Origin: Kitasatospora cineracea
GTDB taxonomy: Bacteria > Actinomycetota > Actinomycetes > Streptomycetales > Streptomycetaceae
DNA: 64,000 nucleotides
Reading direction: 5' to 3'
NCBI RefSeq assembly: GCF_003751605.1
Contig: NZ_RJVJ01000002.1
Coordinates: 1,054,001 to 1,118,000 of the forward strand
This document shows, piece by piece, positions 41,653 through 48,985 of the stretch (within the stretch, counting starts at the first letter, position 1; each line of letters opens with the position of its first letter). The translations under genes were made by a program, and so were the position numbers. Below the pieces are notes generated by a model that worked only from the letters and a program-made list of their open reading frames with translations, did no database searches and was not told the DNA's origin.

Positions 41653-41663
41653 GGGCAGCGAAC

Positions 41664-42041
41664 ATGACGACGAACGGGATGCGAGCAGGCCGACGGCTCG
41701 CCGCGGCAGCAGTACTGGGAACACTCGGCTGGGTCTGCGCCAAGTACGGCCACGACGCCTACCTCGACGCCGTCCCACGGCGGCTGGGCCACTGCCTGGA
41801 CGCCGCTCCGGTACCCGCCACGGCCTGGGCCGCCATGGTCGCGGGGCCGCTGCTGGAGACCGCGGCGGGAACGACCGCCGCCCTCCTGCTCCGCCCCACC
41901 GCGCGGTCGAGCACGGCCGCGCTGGTGACGGCCGCCCTGATCACCGCACTGGCCGGAATCCTCCTGCTGGTCACGGGCTGGGGACTGACCGACGCGATCG
42001 GCGGCCCCGGCACCACCCGCCACCCCTGCAGCGGCATGTAG
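41664..42041 (+). CDS. Small membrane protein, candidate immunity protein of the T7SS module
   Basis: A 125-residue protein, ATG 41664 with GAGGG upstream. Three hydrophobic helices are visible (about 9-28, 52-77 and 85-108); the loop between the first two contains HDAYLDAVPRRLGHCLD and the C-terminus ends RHPCSGM. No family recognised. Its tight spacing after the amidase gene is the arrangement of an effector-immunity pair, but this is inference only. Confidence 0.7.
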   Translation: MTTNGMRAGRRLAAAAVLGTLGWVCAKYGHDAYLDAVPRRLGHCLDAAPVPATAWAAMVAGPLLETAAGTTAALLLRPTARSSTAALVTAALITALAGILLLVTGWGLTDAIGGPGTTRHPCSGM

Positions 42042-42301
42042 CCCCGCCCACCGGAGCAGCGGGCGGGAAGGCCGATCGGGAACACCGCACCGATCCCGTG
42101 TCCGGCGCAGACCGCGGCGGTCTCACGCAGCCGCTCCGCGTCGCGGGCCCCGGAGCACCACGTCCCGCCCGTTCGGCGCGGGAGAGCGCGGCGGGCAGCG
42201 TGCTCCCGGTGGTCAGTTCGTCGTCGTGGACCGGGACGATGTCGCCGCGCCCTTCTCCCCGCGCCCGGTCGGCGATGCCGCCGAGGACTGCGACCGGGGT
42301 G

Positions 42302-42445
42302 ACAGCCGAGGGCGACGGCGATCGCCGCGATCTGCGTCGGGGCGGCGGCCCCGTCGGCGGTCTCCCCGACCAGCCGGTCCGCCTGTTCCGCCGAGAGGTC
42401 GGCCCCGGCGAGGACGCCGTTCACGAGGGCGGCCCATTCGTTCGC
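42302..42445 (-). pseudogene. Remnant of anthranilate phosphoribosyltransferase-like N-terminus
   Basis: On the minus strand one frame reads NEWAALVNGVLAGADLS, then EQADRLVGETADG and APTQIAAIAVAL. This matches the N-terminal helical domain of TrpD-family enzymes (a LLxGxDLT ... EIMxGxxxPAQIAAFLVAL pattern). After this the frame runs into low-complexity Arg-rich sequence, and possible continuations appear in other frames, so it looks like a decayed gene. No phosphoribosyl-binding motif remains. Confidence 0.45.
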
Positions 42446-42841
42446 GCCCGTCCCCGTCGCGCGGGTCGTCGGGGTGCGTCCTCATCGGGCCGGGCCCGGG
42501 GCCGGGGCGGATCCGCGACGCTCTCGCGACCCCCGGCGCGGCACACCGCCGTCCCGCCGTGCCCGACCGGGAGCGATCCGCATCCGCGACACCCGTACCG
42601 TCCCGCCCTCCGCCGGGGCGGCCGCGACCGGACGGGGCGGTCGCACGGTCCGCGGCTTCGGGCTCACCGGCCCGCCGAGGATCGCCTCACGGGCGAGGGC
42701 CCGCACCCCCGTACCCCCGACCTCCCGACCGAGGACCGCCCGAGTGTGATCCGGGTCACTTCCGCGGGGCCGGTGCAGCACTTCGTGGCGGACCGTCGTC
42801 ATGAGGGCAGTGACCGGATCGAGGGGAAGCGAGGACGGCGG
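42446..42841. other. Intergenic stretch before the SigE-type sigma gene; no intact gene seen
   Basis: GC-rich sequence with several long but compositionally poor frames on both strands. No motif of a known family was found. It probably contains further decayed sequence next to the TrpD-like remnant and, at its right end, the promoter of the sigma operon. Confidence 0.5.
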
Positions 42842-43396
42842 GTGGGGTTGCGCAGGAGCGGCCGGAGTCCCGGAGTCGGGTTCGCGGAGTTCGTCGCACA
42901 GCGGTCGGCGGCGCTGTTCCGCACCGCGTACGTGCTGACCGGCGACGTGCACGCGGCGGAGGACCTGGTGCAGGAGGCGTTGGAGCGGGCGTGCCGGCAC
43001 TGGCGGCGGGTCGCGGCCGCGGACTCGCCGGAGGCGTACGTGCGGCGGGTGCTGGTGAACCTCGCCAACGACCGCTGGCGGCGGCGCTCCCGGCGCGCGG
43101 AGCGTCCGGGGCTGTCCGGTGTCGCGGAACCGGCCGACCCGCGGGACGGGTTCGGCCAGGTCGAGCTGCGCGGCGAGCTGGTCGGGGCGCTGCTGGCGCT
43201 GCCGATGGGCATGCGCAGCGTGGTGGTGCTGCACTACCTGGACGACCTGGACACCGGGCAGGTCGCCGACGCGCTGGGCATCTCGCCGAGCGCGGTGCGG
43301 TCCCAACTCGCGCGCGGCCTGGCGAAGTTGCGCGAATCGATACCGGAGGGCACGGCCGGCCGGCCGGCCTCGGCCCCACTCGGAGGTGCGCGGTGA
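42842..43396 (+). CDS. RNA polymerase ECF sigma factor, SigE family
   Basis: A 184-residue protein from GTG 42842, with GAGGA about 6 bases upstream. FAEFVAQRSAALFRTAYVLTGD and AAEDLVQEALERACRHW form region 2; region 4 is LPMGMRSVVVLHYLDDLDTGQVADALGISPSAVRSQLARGLAKL. These match SigE-family actinobacterial ECF factors. Its stop overlaps the next gene, a membrane protein with an anti-sigma-like layout, forming a typical sigma/regulator pair. Confidence 0.9.
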   Translation: MGLRRSGRSPGVGFAEFVAQRSAALFRTAYVLTGDVHAAEDLVQEALERACRHWRRVAAADSPEAYVRRVLVNLANDRWRRRSRRAERPGLSGVAEPADPRDGFGQVELRGELVGALLALPMGMRSVVVLHYLDDLDTGQVADALGISPSAVRSQLARGLAKLRESIPEGTAGRPASAPLGGAR

Positions 43397-43956
43397 ACCG
43401 TCCCCTGCCCGGACCGGCCGAGGGCCGGTTCGACCGTGAACTGCGGGACGCGCTGGCCGCGTTCGCCGACCACCCGGCGGCACCGGTCGTCGACGCCGCC
43501 GCGATCGAGCGCGCCGCCGCCCGCCACCGCCGGACCGGGCGGGGCCTCCTCGCCCTCGCGGCGGCCGCCGCGCTGCTCGCCGCGGGCGGGGCGTTCGCCC
43601 TGCGCCCGGCCTCGTCGGACGGTCCGGCGACATCGCCGGTGCGGCCGTCGGCCGTCGGCTGCACGGTGCCCGGCCCCCCGGCCGGCGGGCTGTCCGGGGC
43701 GGCATCGGCCACCCGGGCCCCGGAGACCCCCCAGAACGCGACCGTGACGCTGCCGGAACTGGCCGGCCTGCCGCTGGAGCGGGCCGCCGCCGCCCTGCAC
43801 GCGCTCGGCCTGCGCTGCACGGTCGTCCTGCACACCGACCGGACGACCCCGGCCGGACAGGTGATGAGCAGCGACCCGCGGAGCGGCCGCGAGCCGGTCG
43901 CACCGGACTCGCTGGTGACCCTGTACGTCTCCAAGGGCCGCCCCGGCGGCTCCTGA
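43393..43956 (+). CDS. Single-pass membrane protein with PASTA domain, putative anti-sigma partner
   Basis: A 187-residue protein from GTG 43393 (GTGA overlap with the sigma gene). Residues 1-50 are cytoplasmic and helical, 51-68 are a transmembrane helix (LLALAAAAALLAAGGAFAL), then a Ser/Pro/Thr linker and a C-terminal PASTA domain (about 115-182: VTLPELAGLPLERAAAALHA, then ending LVTLYVSKG). PASTA domains bind peptidoglycan fragments. The protein could sense cell wall state and control the sigma factor; the anti-sigma role rests on gene order. Confidence 0.8.
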   Translation: MNRPLPGPAEGRFDRELRDALAAFADHPAAPVVDAAAIERAAARHRRTGRGLLALAAAAALLAAGGAFALRPASSDGPATSPVRPSAVGCTVPGPPAGGLSGAASATRAPETPQNATVTLPELAGLPLERAAAALHALGLRCTVVLHTDRTTPAGQVMSSDPRSGREPVAPDSLVTLYVSKGRPGGS

Positions 43957-44003
43957 CACCGCCACCCGAACCGGCCGGCCTCCACCCACGAGGGAGTTGC
44001 ACC

Positions 44004-44588
44004 GTGGAGAACCCCGAACAGACCGACCCCGCGGCGGTGCACCGGACCGTGGCCGCCGCCTGGCAGTGCATCGAACGCGAACTCGCCGTCCGCTTCCCGC
44101 GGTTCGAGGCACGGCTGGGCGGCCCCGCCGCACCCGGGGAGGTCGCCGCCTGTGAGCGGGCCCTCGGCTTCCCGCTGCCGGCCGACTTCGCGGCGTCCTG
44201 CCTGGTGCACCGCAGCGTGGCCTTCGGCGGCTGGATCGAGGGCATGGAGAGCCACGACGACCTCGCCGAACTCCCCGCCAACCGCGACACCCAGGTCGAA
44301 CTCGACGACTACTGAACCAGCGACCGCCCCGACACCCGGATCCGGCAGGACCGCGGCGGCCGCCCCGGCTGGGTCCCGCTGCTCGGCGACAGCGGCTCCG
44401 CGGGCAACGCCCTGGACCTGGACCCCGCCCCCGCCGGCCGCTACGGCAAGATCGTCAACCTCGACCACGGCGTCCCCAACGGCGAACCCGCGCCCGGCTG
44501 GCCGGCCTTCCTCCAGGGCTTCGCCGCCAACCTGGCGAACGACCGCTACGAGAGCGACCGCGACGGAGACCTCCGCCTGCGCCGCTGA
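44004..44588 (+). pseudogene. SMI1/KNR4 (SUKH-1) family gene with in-frame TGA
   Basis: The 195-codon frame is interrupted by TGA at codon 104 (44313-44315) and stays in register on both sides. The first half (CERALGFPLPADFAAS, then GGWIEGMESHDDL) and second half (GWVPLLGDSGSAGNALDLDP, then GKIVNLDHG and WPAFLQGFAANLA) together give a complete SMI1/KNR4 domain of usual length. ATG 44004 follows GAGGGAGTTGCACC. SUKH proteins are often immunity proteins. The simplest reading is a nonsense mutation; a sequencing error or read-through would leave the gene functional. Confidence 0.8.
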
Positions 44589-44782
44589 CCCTCCCGGGCG
44601 GCACCCGGAGCAGCCCGATCACGGTGCGCTTGCGGCGGGCGGTGGCGCCGCCGGCCTCGGCCGACGGCGGCCGGGTCCCGGTGAGGTGGCCGCCGTCGGC
44701 CCACCGCGGGGGTTCGGCCGGTGGCGGGGTGGTTGAGAGCCCTTCGCGGGTGGCCGCCGGGCCCGCCCGGCCGCAAAGGGTC

Positions 44783-44810
44783 TGTCAAGGAGCCGTAAGA
44801 GTCGTATAAA
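44783..44810 (+). promoter_or_regulatory. Candidate promoter of the cation transport operon
   Basis: TGTCAA (44783-44788) and TATAAA (44805-44810) are separated by 16 bp, a near-consensus vegetative promoter. Transcription would start close to 44817, exactly where the structured leader begins. Confidence 0.5.
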
Positions 44811-44818
44811 GTCACTCG

Positions 44819-44891
44819 CGGTGTGCCGGGAAGCCTGGTCGGCGAGCAAGGGGAGAGCCCTCTTGCTCCTTCGCCGATCCGGGGGTCACCT
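44819..44891 (+). ncRNA. Structured leader, probable nhaA-I-type (Li+/Na+) riboswitch
   Basis: The leader starts GGTGTGCCGGGAAGCCTGGT, which resembles the conserved 5' part of the nhaA-I motif RNA found before cation/proton antiporters. Stems visible: GGTG (44820-44823) with CACC (44887-44890); CCGG (44826-44829) with CCGG (44879-44882); and a long hairpin from GGCGAGC with GCTC...CGCC enclosing AGGG/CCCT. The 3' side of the closing stems contains GGGGGT, the likely ribosome binding site for the GTG at 44895, so folding would mask translation initiation. Motif identity is from memory; the fold and context are seen. Confidence 0.6.
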
Positions 44892-44894
44892 TTC

Positions 44895-46142
44895 GTGGTG
44901 CTCGTCGTCGTGTTCGGGGCCGCGTTGCTCGTCGCGGTCCTGCTGTCGGGCCTGGCCGCCCGCACCGTGCTCTCCACCTCCCTGCTGTTCCTCGCCGCCG
45001 GGGCACTGGCCGGCGACGGCCTCCTCGGCCTGATCCACGTCACCCCGAACAGCCCGGTCGTCGCCGCGACCGCGGACCTCGCGCTGTTCACGGTGCTGTT
45101 CACCGACGGCATGCACGTCGCCTTCCCCGCCCTGCGCGCCGCCTGGCGCAACCCCGCCCGGGCGCTGGGCCTGGGGATGCCGCTGGCGTTCGGCGGGACG
45201 GCGCTGGTGGCGCACCTGCTGGCCGGGCTGGACTGGACGACCTCGCTGCTGGTCGGCGCGGTCCTCGCCCCGACCGACCCGGTCTTCGCCTCCGCGATCG
45301 TCGGGCGCAAGGAAGTCCCGGCGCGGCTGCGGCAGTTGCTGAACGTCGAGTCCGGGCTGAACGACGGCCTGGCACTGCCGGTGGTGCTGGTGCTGATCGC
45401 CGCGGCCGGCCCCGCCTCGCCCCACTTCGAGGCGTCGCTGCCCACCATCGGCCTGGAACTCGTCGGCGGCCTCGCGCTCGGCGTCGTGCTGCCGCTGGCG
45501 GTCAACGCCCTGGTGCGCGTCCCCGGGCTGGGCGCGGAGGCGAAACTCCAGCCGCTGCTGCCGCTGGCCACCGGGGTCATCCTGTACGCGACGTGCCACC
45601 TCACCCACGCCAACCCGTACCTCGCCGCGTTCTCCGCCGGCGCGGTCCTCGCCTCCGTCTCCCCCGAGTCCAAGGCGGCGTTCGAGCCGCTCGGCGAAGC
45701 CCTCGCCGAGCTGGCGAAGTTCGCCGCACTGCTGGTCTTCGGCGCGCTCCTCACCCCCGCCCTGTTCGGCGGCCTGTCCTGGGGCGGGTACGCGGCGGTG
45801 GTGCTGGCGATCGCGCTGATCCGCCCCGCCTCGCTGCTGCTCTCCCTGATCCGCTCCCGGATCGACCGGCGCGAGCAGCTGGTGGCGGCCTGGTTCGGAC
45901 CCAAGGACTTCGCCTCCGTCGTCTACGGGCTGCTCGTCCTGCAGGCCGGCATCCCGCAGGGCGAGCAGGCGTACACCCTGATCGCGGTGTGCATCGCCGC
46001 CTCGATCCTCGTGCACTCCAGCACCGACGTCCCCATCGCCCGCCTCTTCCACGTCGACGAACCCGAGTCCGGAGCCGTCCTGCTCCCGGCCCGGCCCCGT
46101 ACCCCCGCTCCCGCCCCGGAGGCACCCGATGCGCGCACGTGA
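44895..46142 (+). CDS. Cation:proton antiporter, CPA1 (NhaP) family
   Basis: A 415-residue protein with about 12-13 transmembrane helices. GTG 44895 directly follows the structured leader; the alternative GTG at 44823 lies inside it and is less likely. The exchanger core is visible as VGAVLAPTDPVFASAIVG and LLNVESGLNDGLALPVVLVL with the transport Asp residues. It exchanges Na+ or Li+ (possibly K+) for H+. It is first in an operon with a CBS protein and a second ion transporter, under the putative riboswitch. Confidence 0.9.
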   Translation: MVLVVVFGAALLVAVLLSGLAARTVLSTSLLFLAAGALAGDGLLGLIHVTPNSPVVAATADLALFTVLFTDGMHVAFPALRAAWRNPARALGLGMPLAFGGTALVAHLLAGLDWTTSLLVGAVLAPTDPVFASAIVGRKEVPARLRQLLNVESGLNDGLALPVVLVLIAAAGPASPHFEASLPTIGLELVGGLALGVVLPLAVNALVRVPGLGAEAKLQPLLPLATGVILYATCHLTHANPYLAAFSAGAVLASVSPESKAAFEPLGEALAELAKFAALLVFGALLTPALFGGLSWGGYAAVVLAIALIRPASLLLSLIRSRIDRREQLVAAWFGPKDFASVVYGLLVLQAGIPQGEQAYTLIAVCIAASILVHSSTDVPIARLFHVDEPESGAVLLPARPRTPAPAPEAPDART

Positions 46143-46602
46143 CCTCGCCGAACCCTTCCCCACCGTCGGCCTCGACGACCAGGCCCTGGACGCGGCCCGG
46201 CTGCTGGCCGAGCACCGCCTGCCGGGCGTGCTGGTCGTCGACGGCCCCGGCGTGCCCCGCGCCGTCCTGCCCGCCTCCCAGCTCGTACGCCTGCTGGTGC
46301 CGGAGTACCTGGTCGAGGACCCGGCGCTCGCCGCCGTGGTCGACGAGGCGCACGCCGACCGGCTCTGCGAGGAGCTGACCGGGGTGCGGGTGGGCGAGTG
46401 CCTGCCCAAGGACGCGCCCCGGCCGCCGGTCGCCGACGCCGAGGACACCGCGGTGGAGGTCGCCGCCCTGATGGCCCGCACCCGCAGTCCGCTGGTCGCC
46501 GTCGTGGAGCGGCCCCCCGACGGCCGAGCAGCCGCCGGGGGGCGGCTGCTCGGCGTGGTCACCGCCTCGAACCTGCTGCACCGACTCCTGGGGGCCTCGT
46601 GA
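46129..46602 (+). CDS. CBS-domain pair protein
   Basis: A 157-residue protein, ATG 46129 with CCCGGAGG upstream, overlapping the antiporter's end by 14 bp. Two CBS motifs are visible: ALDAARLLAEHRLPGVLVVDG and VAALMARTRSPLVAVVE...LLGVVTASNLLHRLL. CBS pairs bind adenine nucleotides and regulate partner transporters. Placed between two membrane transporters, it probably gates one or both according to nucleotide status. Confidence 0.88.
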   Translation: MRARDLAEPFPTVGLDDQALDAARLLAEHRLPGVLVVDGPGVPRAVLPASQLVRLLVPEYLVEDPALAAVVDEAHADRLCEELTGVRVGECLPKDAPRPPVADAEDTAVEVAALMARTRSPLVAVVERPPDGRAAAGGRLLGVVTASNLLHRLLGAS

Positions 46603-47897
46603 ACGACTGGCACGCCTGGGCGGCCCTGGCGGTCTTCGCCGCCGCCTACGTCCTGATCATCACCGAATGGGTCCACCGCGTCGCCGCCGCCCTCGGCGGC
46701 GCCGCCGCGATGCTCGCCCTCCGCGCCACCGACGACGAAGCCGCCTTCTTCTCCACCGACTCCGGCATCGACTGGAACGTCATCTTCCTGCTGATGGGCA
46801 TGATGATGATCGTCGGCGTCCTCAAACGCACCGGCCTGTTCGAGTACCTGGCCGTCTGGTCCGTCAAACGCGCCCGCGCCAAGCCCTTCCGCGTCATGGC
46901 CATGCTCGTCGTCATCACCGCCGCCGCCTCCGCGCTGCTCGACAACGTCACCACCGTGCTGCTCGTCGCCCCCGTCACCCTGCTGGTGTGCAAGCGCCTC
47001 GGGCTGAAGGCCGCCCCGTTCCTGATCGCCGAGGTCTTCGCCTCCAACATCGGCGGCACCGCCACCCTGGTCGGCGACCCGCCCAACATCATCATCGCCA
47101 GCCGCGGCGGCCTGACCTTCAACGACTTCCTCGTCCACCTCGCCCCGCTCGCGATCGTCCTGACCGCCGTCCTGCTGGCGATGTGCCGCTTCCTCTTCCG
47201 CGAGCACTTCACGTACGACGAGGAGCGCGCCGCCGAGGTGATGGCCCTGAACGAGCGCGAGGCGATCCACGACCGCCGCCTGCTCGCCCAGGGCCTCGCC
47301 GTCCTCGCCCTCGTCATCGCCGGGTTCGTGCTGCACCCCGTCGTCCACTACGCCCCGTCCGTGGTCGCCCTGCTCGGCGCCGGAATCCTGGTCGCCGTCT
47401 CCAAGGCCGAGGTCAAGGACGTCCTCGCCGAGGTCGAGTGGCCCACCCTCGCCTTCTTCGCCGGCCTGTTCGTCATGGTCGGCGCCCTCATCGAGACCGG
47501 CGTCATCGAAACCGTCTCCAAGGCCCTGGCCGACGCCACCGGCGGCAGCCCGCTCGGCGCCGTCATGCTCCTGCTCGTCGCCTCCGCGGTCCTGTCCGGC
47601 GTCGTCGACAACATCCCCTACGTCGCCACCATGGCCCCCATCACCGCCGACCTCGCCCACACCGTCGGCCAGCCCTACGGCCACGTCCTGTGGTGGGCCC
47701 TGGCCCTGGGCGCCGACCTCGGCGGCAACGCCACCGCCATCGGCGCCTCCGCCAACGTCGTCGTCCTCGGCATCGCCGAACGCAACCGACAACCCATCAG
47801 CTTCTGGACCTTCACCCGCTACGGCATCCCCGTCACCGCCGCCACCGTCGCCGTCTCCGCCCTCTACCTGTGGCTGCGCCACTTCGCCCTCGCCTGA
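46599..47897 (+). CDS. ArsB/NhaD-type ion transporter (SLC13/IT superfamily)
   Basis: A 432-residue protein with about 11-12 transmembrane helices, GTG 46599 overlapping the CBS stop (GTGA). SALLDNVTTVLLVAPVTLLV, SNIGGTATLVGDPPNIIIAS and SGVVDNIPYVATMAPI are the paired signature motifs of NhaD, ArsB and P-protein relatives. It probably exports Na+ or another cation with proton exchange; arsenite export is less likely because no ars genes lie nearby and the leader suggests alkali cations. Confidence 0.9.
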   Translation: MNDWHAWAALAVFAAAYVLIITEWVHRVAAALGGAAAMLALRATDDEAAFFSTDSGIDWNVIFLLMGMMMIVGVLKRTGLFEYLAVWSVKRARAKPFRVMAMLVVITAAASALLDNVTTVLLVAPVTLLVCKRLGLKAAPFLIAEVFASNIGGTATLVGDPPNIIIASRGGLTFNDFLVHLAPLAIVLTAVLLAMCRFLFREHFTYDEERAAEVMALNEREAIHDRRLLAQGLAVLALVIAGFVLHPVVHYAPSVVALLGAGILVAVSKAEVKDVLAEVEWPTLAFFAGLFVMVGALIETGVIETVSKALADATGGSPLGAVMLLLVASAVLSGVVDNIPYVATMAPITADLAHTVGQPYGHVLWWALALGADLGGNATAIGASANVVVLGIAERNRQPISFWTFTRYGIPVTAATVAVSALYLWLRHFALA

Positions 47898-47948
47898 GCA
47901 CCCCCGCCTGAGCACCCCCGCCTGAGCGCCCCCGCCTGAACGCCCTCG
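47893..47948. repeat. 14-bp tandem repeat, four copies, overlapping a stop codon
   Basis: CCTGAGCACCCCCG occurs at 47893 and 47907, then CCTGAGCGCCCCCG at 47921 and CCTGAACGCCCTCG at 47935. The first unit contains the transporter's TGA (47895-47897), so the TGA motif is repeated along with the unit. Confidence 0.85.
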
Positions 47949-47974
47949 GCCCGCCGACGCCGGAGGACCGCCGC

Positions 47975-48487
47975 CTACCAGCCGAGGGGTTCGGGCTGCT
48001 TGTGGGGTGCGGCGGGTTCGGCTCCGGCGTCGGCGAAGGCCCGCAGGGCCTGGACGAGGCCGGTGCGCTGGCGGGCGGGCATGGCCTGGACGATGCGGCG
48101 GATCTCCTCGCGGCGGCGCTCGGTGGCCCCGACGACGGTGCGGGCGCCCTGCTCGGTGAGGGCGGCGCGCACCTCGCGCCGGTCCTCGGGGCGGGTGTCG
48201 CGCACGACCATGCCGGCGGCGGTGAGCCGCTCCAGCATGCGCATCGCGGTGGACGGGTTGACGGCGAGGTGCTCGGCCAGGCGCGAGAGGCTCATCGCAC
48301 CTCTGGAGTGCAGCAGGACGAGCATCCGGAACTGGGGGAGCGTCAGCGACTCGGCGACCTCGCCGAGCGAGCGCGCCGAGATGGCGACCAGGACCCGGGA
48401 GGCGGTCAGGACCGCGGTGACCAGGTCCTCCTCGAGTCCCCCCTGGTTCGGGGAGCCGGGTCGTGATGGCGAGTGATCGTCCGTCAT
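47975..48487 (-). CDS. MarR-family transcriptional regulator
   Basis: A 170-residue regulator, ATG 48487 with AAAGGA upstream. The winged HTH is LTLPQFRMLVLLHSRGAMSL followed by RLAEHLAVNPSTAMRMLERL and the wing RDTRPEDRREVRAALTEQG. A helical C-terminus completes the dimer fold. A perfect palindrome of MarR-operator type lies about 110 bp upstream of its start and recurs upstream of neighbouring genes, making this protein the first candidate to bind it. Confidence 0.92.
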   Translation of the reverse strand: MTDDHSPSRPGSPNQGGLEEDLVTAVLTASRVLVAISARSLGEVAESLTLPQFRMLVLLHSRGAMSLSRLAEHLAVNPSTAMRMLERLTAAGMVVRDTRPEDRREVRAALTEQGARTVVGATERRREEIRRIVQAMPARQRTGLVQALRAFADAGAEPAAPHKQPEPLGW

Positions 48488-48595
48488 GGGTCCTTTCTAC
48501 ATCCCGGGTCCGGGCGCGCGGAGCGCGGAGTGCGCCCTCGGCGCCGTCCCCCGATCCGGCTTTCCGGGTGCCGGGTCTGGCGCACCCGGCATTTT

Positions 48596-48612
48596 CTTTG
48601 CATAATGCAAAG
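48596..48612. promoter_or_regulatory. Palindromic operator, TTGCAYWRTGCAA family (site 1)
   Basis: CTTTGCATAATGCAAAG is a perfect 8+1+8 inverted repeat. It lies upstream of the marR gene in a non-coding stretch and belongs to a set of four related palindromes at 48.6, 50.1, 53.9 and 54.0 kb. Confidence 0.6.
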
Positions 48613-48985
48613 GTCTTCTTGGCGCCGGCCGTCCACTCGCACGGGTGCTCCACCGGTCGCGGCCTCGGGGACTGGGCTTCCCCCTGGAGCGACATCCCCG
48701 CCGCTCACCGCCAGTGGGTCCGCTCACGCGGCGGGCGTGCCCGCGGGGAGGTCGTAGCCCCCGCCGGGCCCGCCCGCCGTAGACGTCCCGGGCCCCTTCG
48801 AACCCACCGCCGCCGCCAGGCCCCCGGGACGGCACCCGGCTGCGCACCGCCCCCCTCACCGGGCCGCCGGCGTCGGCGTCGCGGTGCCGGTCGCCACCGC
48901 CGTCATCTCGCCTCCCGGAACGGCGAACCGCGCCCGGTCCTCCGCGCCGGGCGCCACAACCCCGCCGGCGCGGCCGACCCGCCCC
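48613..48985. other. Non-coding stretch between marR promoter and phosphatase gene
   Basis: About 370 bp of GC-rich sequence with no frame showing a recognisable domain or a convincing ribosome binding site. No terminator-quality inverted repeat was identified with certainty. Confidence 0.4.

Noticed and set aside
40654..41778. Minus-strand 374-codon frame opposite the T7SS amidase gene
   Set aside because: No domain and Val/Gly/Leu/Arg shadow composition; the plus-strand gene has clear catalytic motifs.
44313..44315. Selenocysteine codon in the SMI1-like gene
   Set aside because: SUKH proteins are not selenoproteins and no SECIS-like hairpin was seen directly after the TGA; a nonsense mutation or error is simpler.
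46599..47897. Arsenite permease
   Set aside because: Family motifs are shared with ArsB, but no ars genes are present and it is in an operon with a cation antiporter behind a cation-type leader.
47893..47948. CRISPR-like repeats
   Set aside because: The units are directly adjacent 14-mers with no spacers.
44886..48695. Minus-strand frame of 1269 codons across the cation transport operon
   Set aside because: Low-complexity shadow of the antiporter, CBS and NhaD-like genes.
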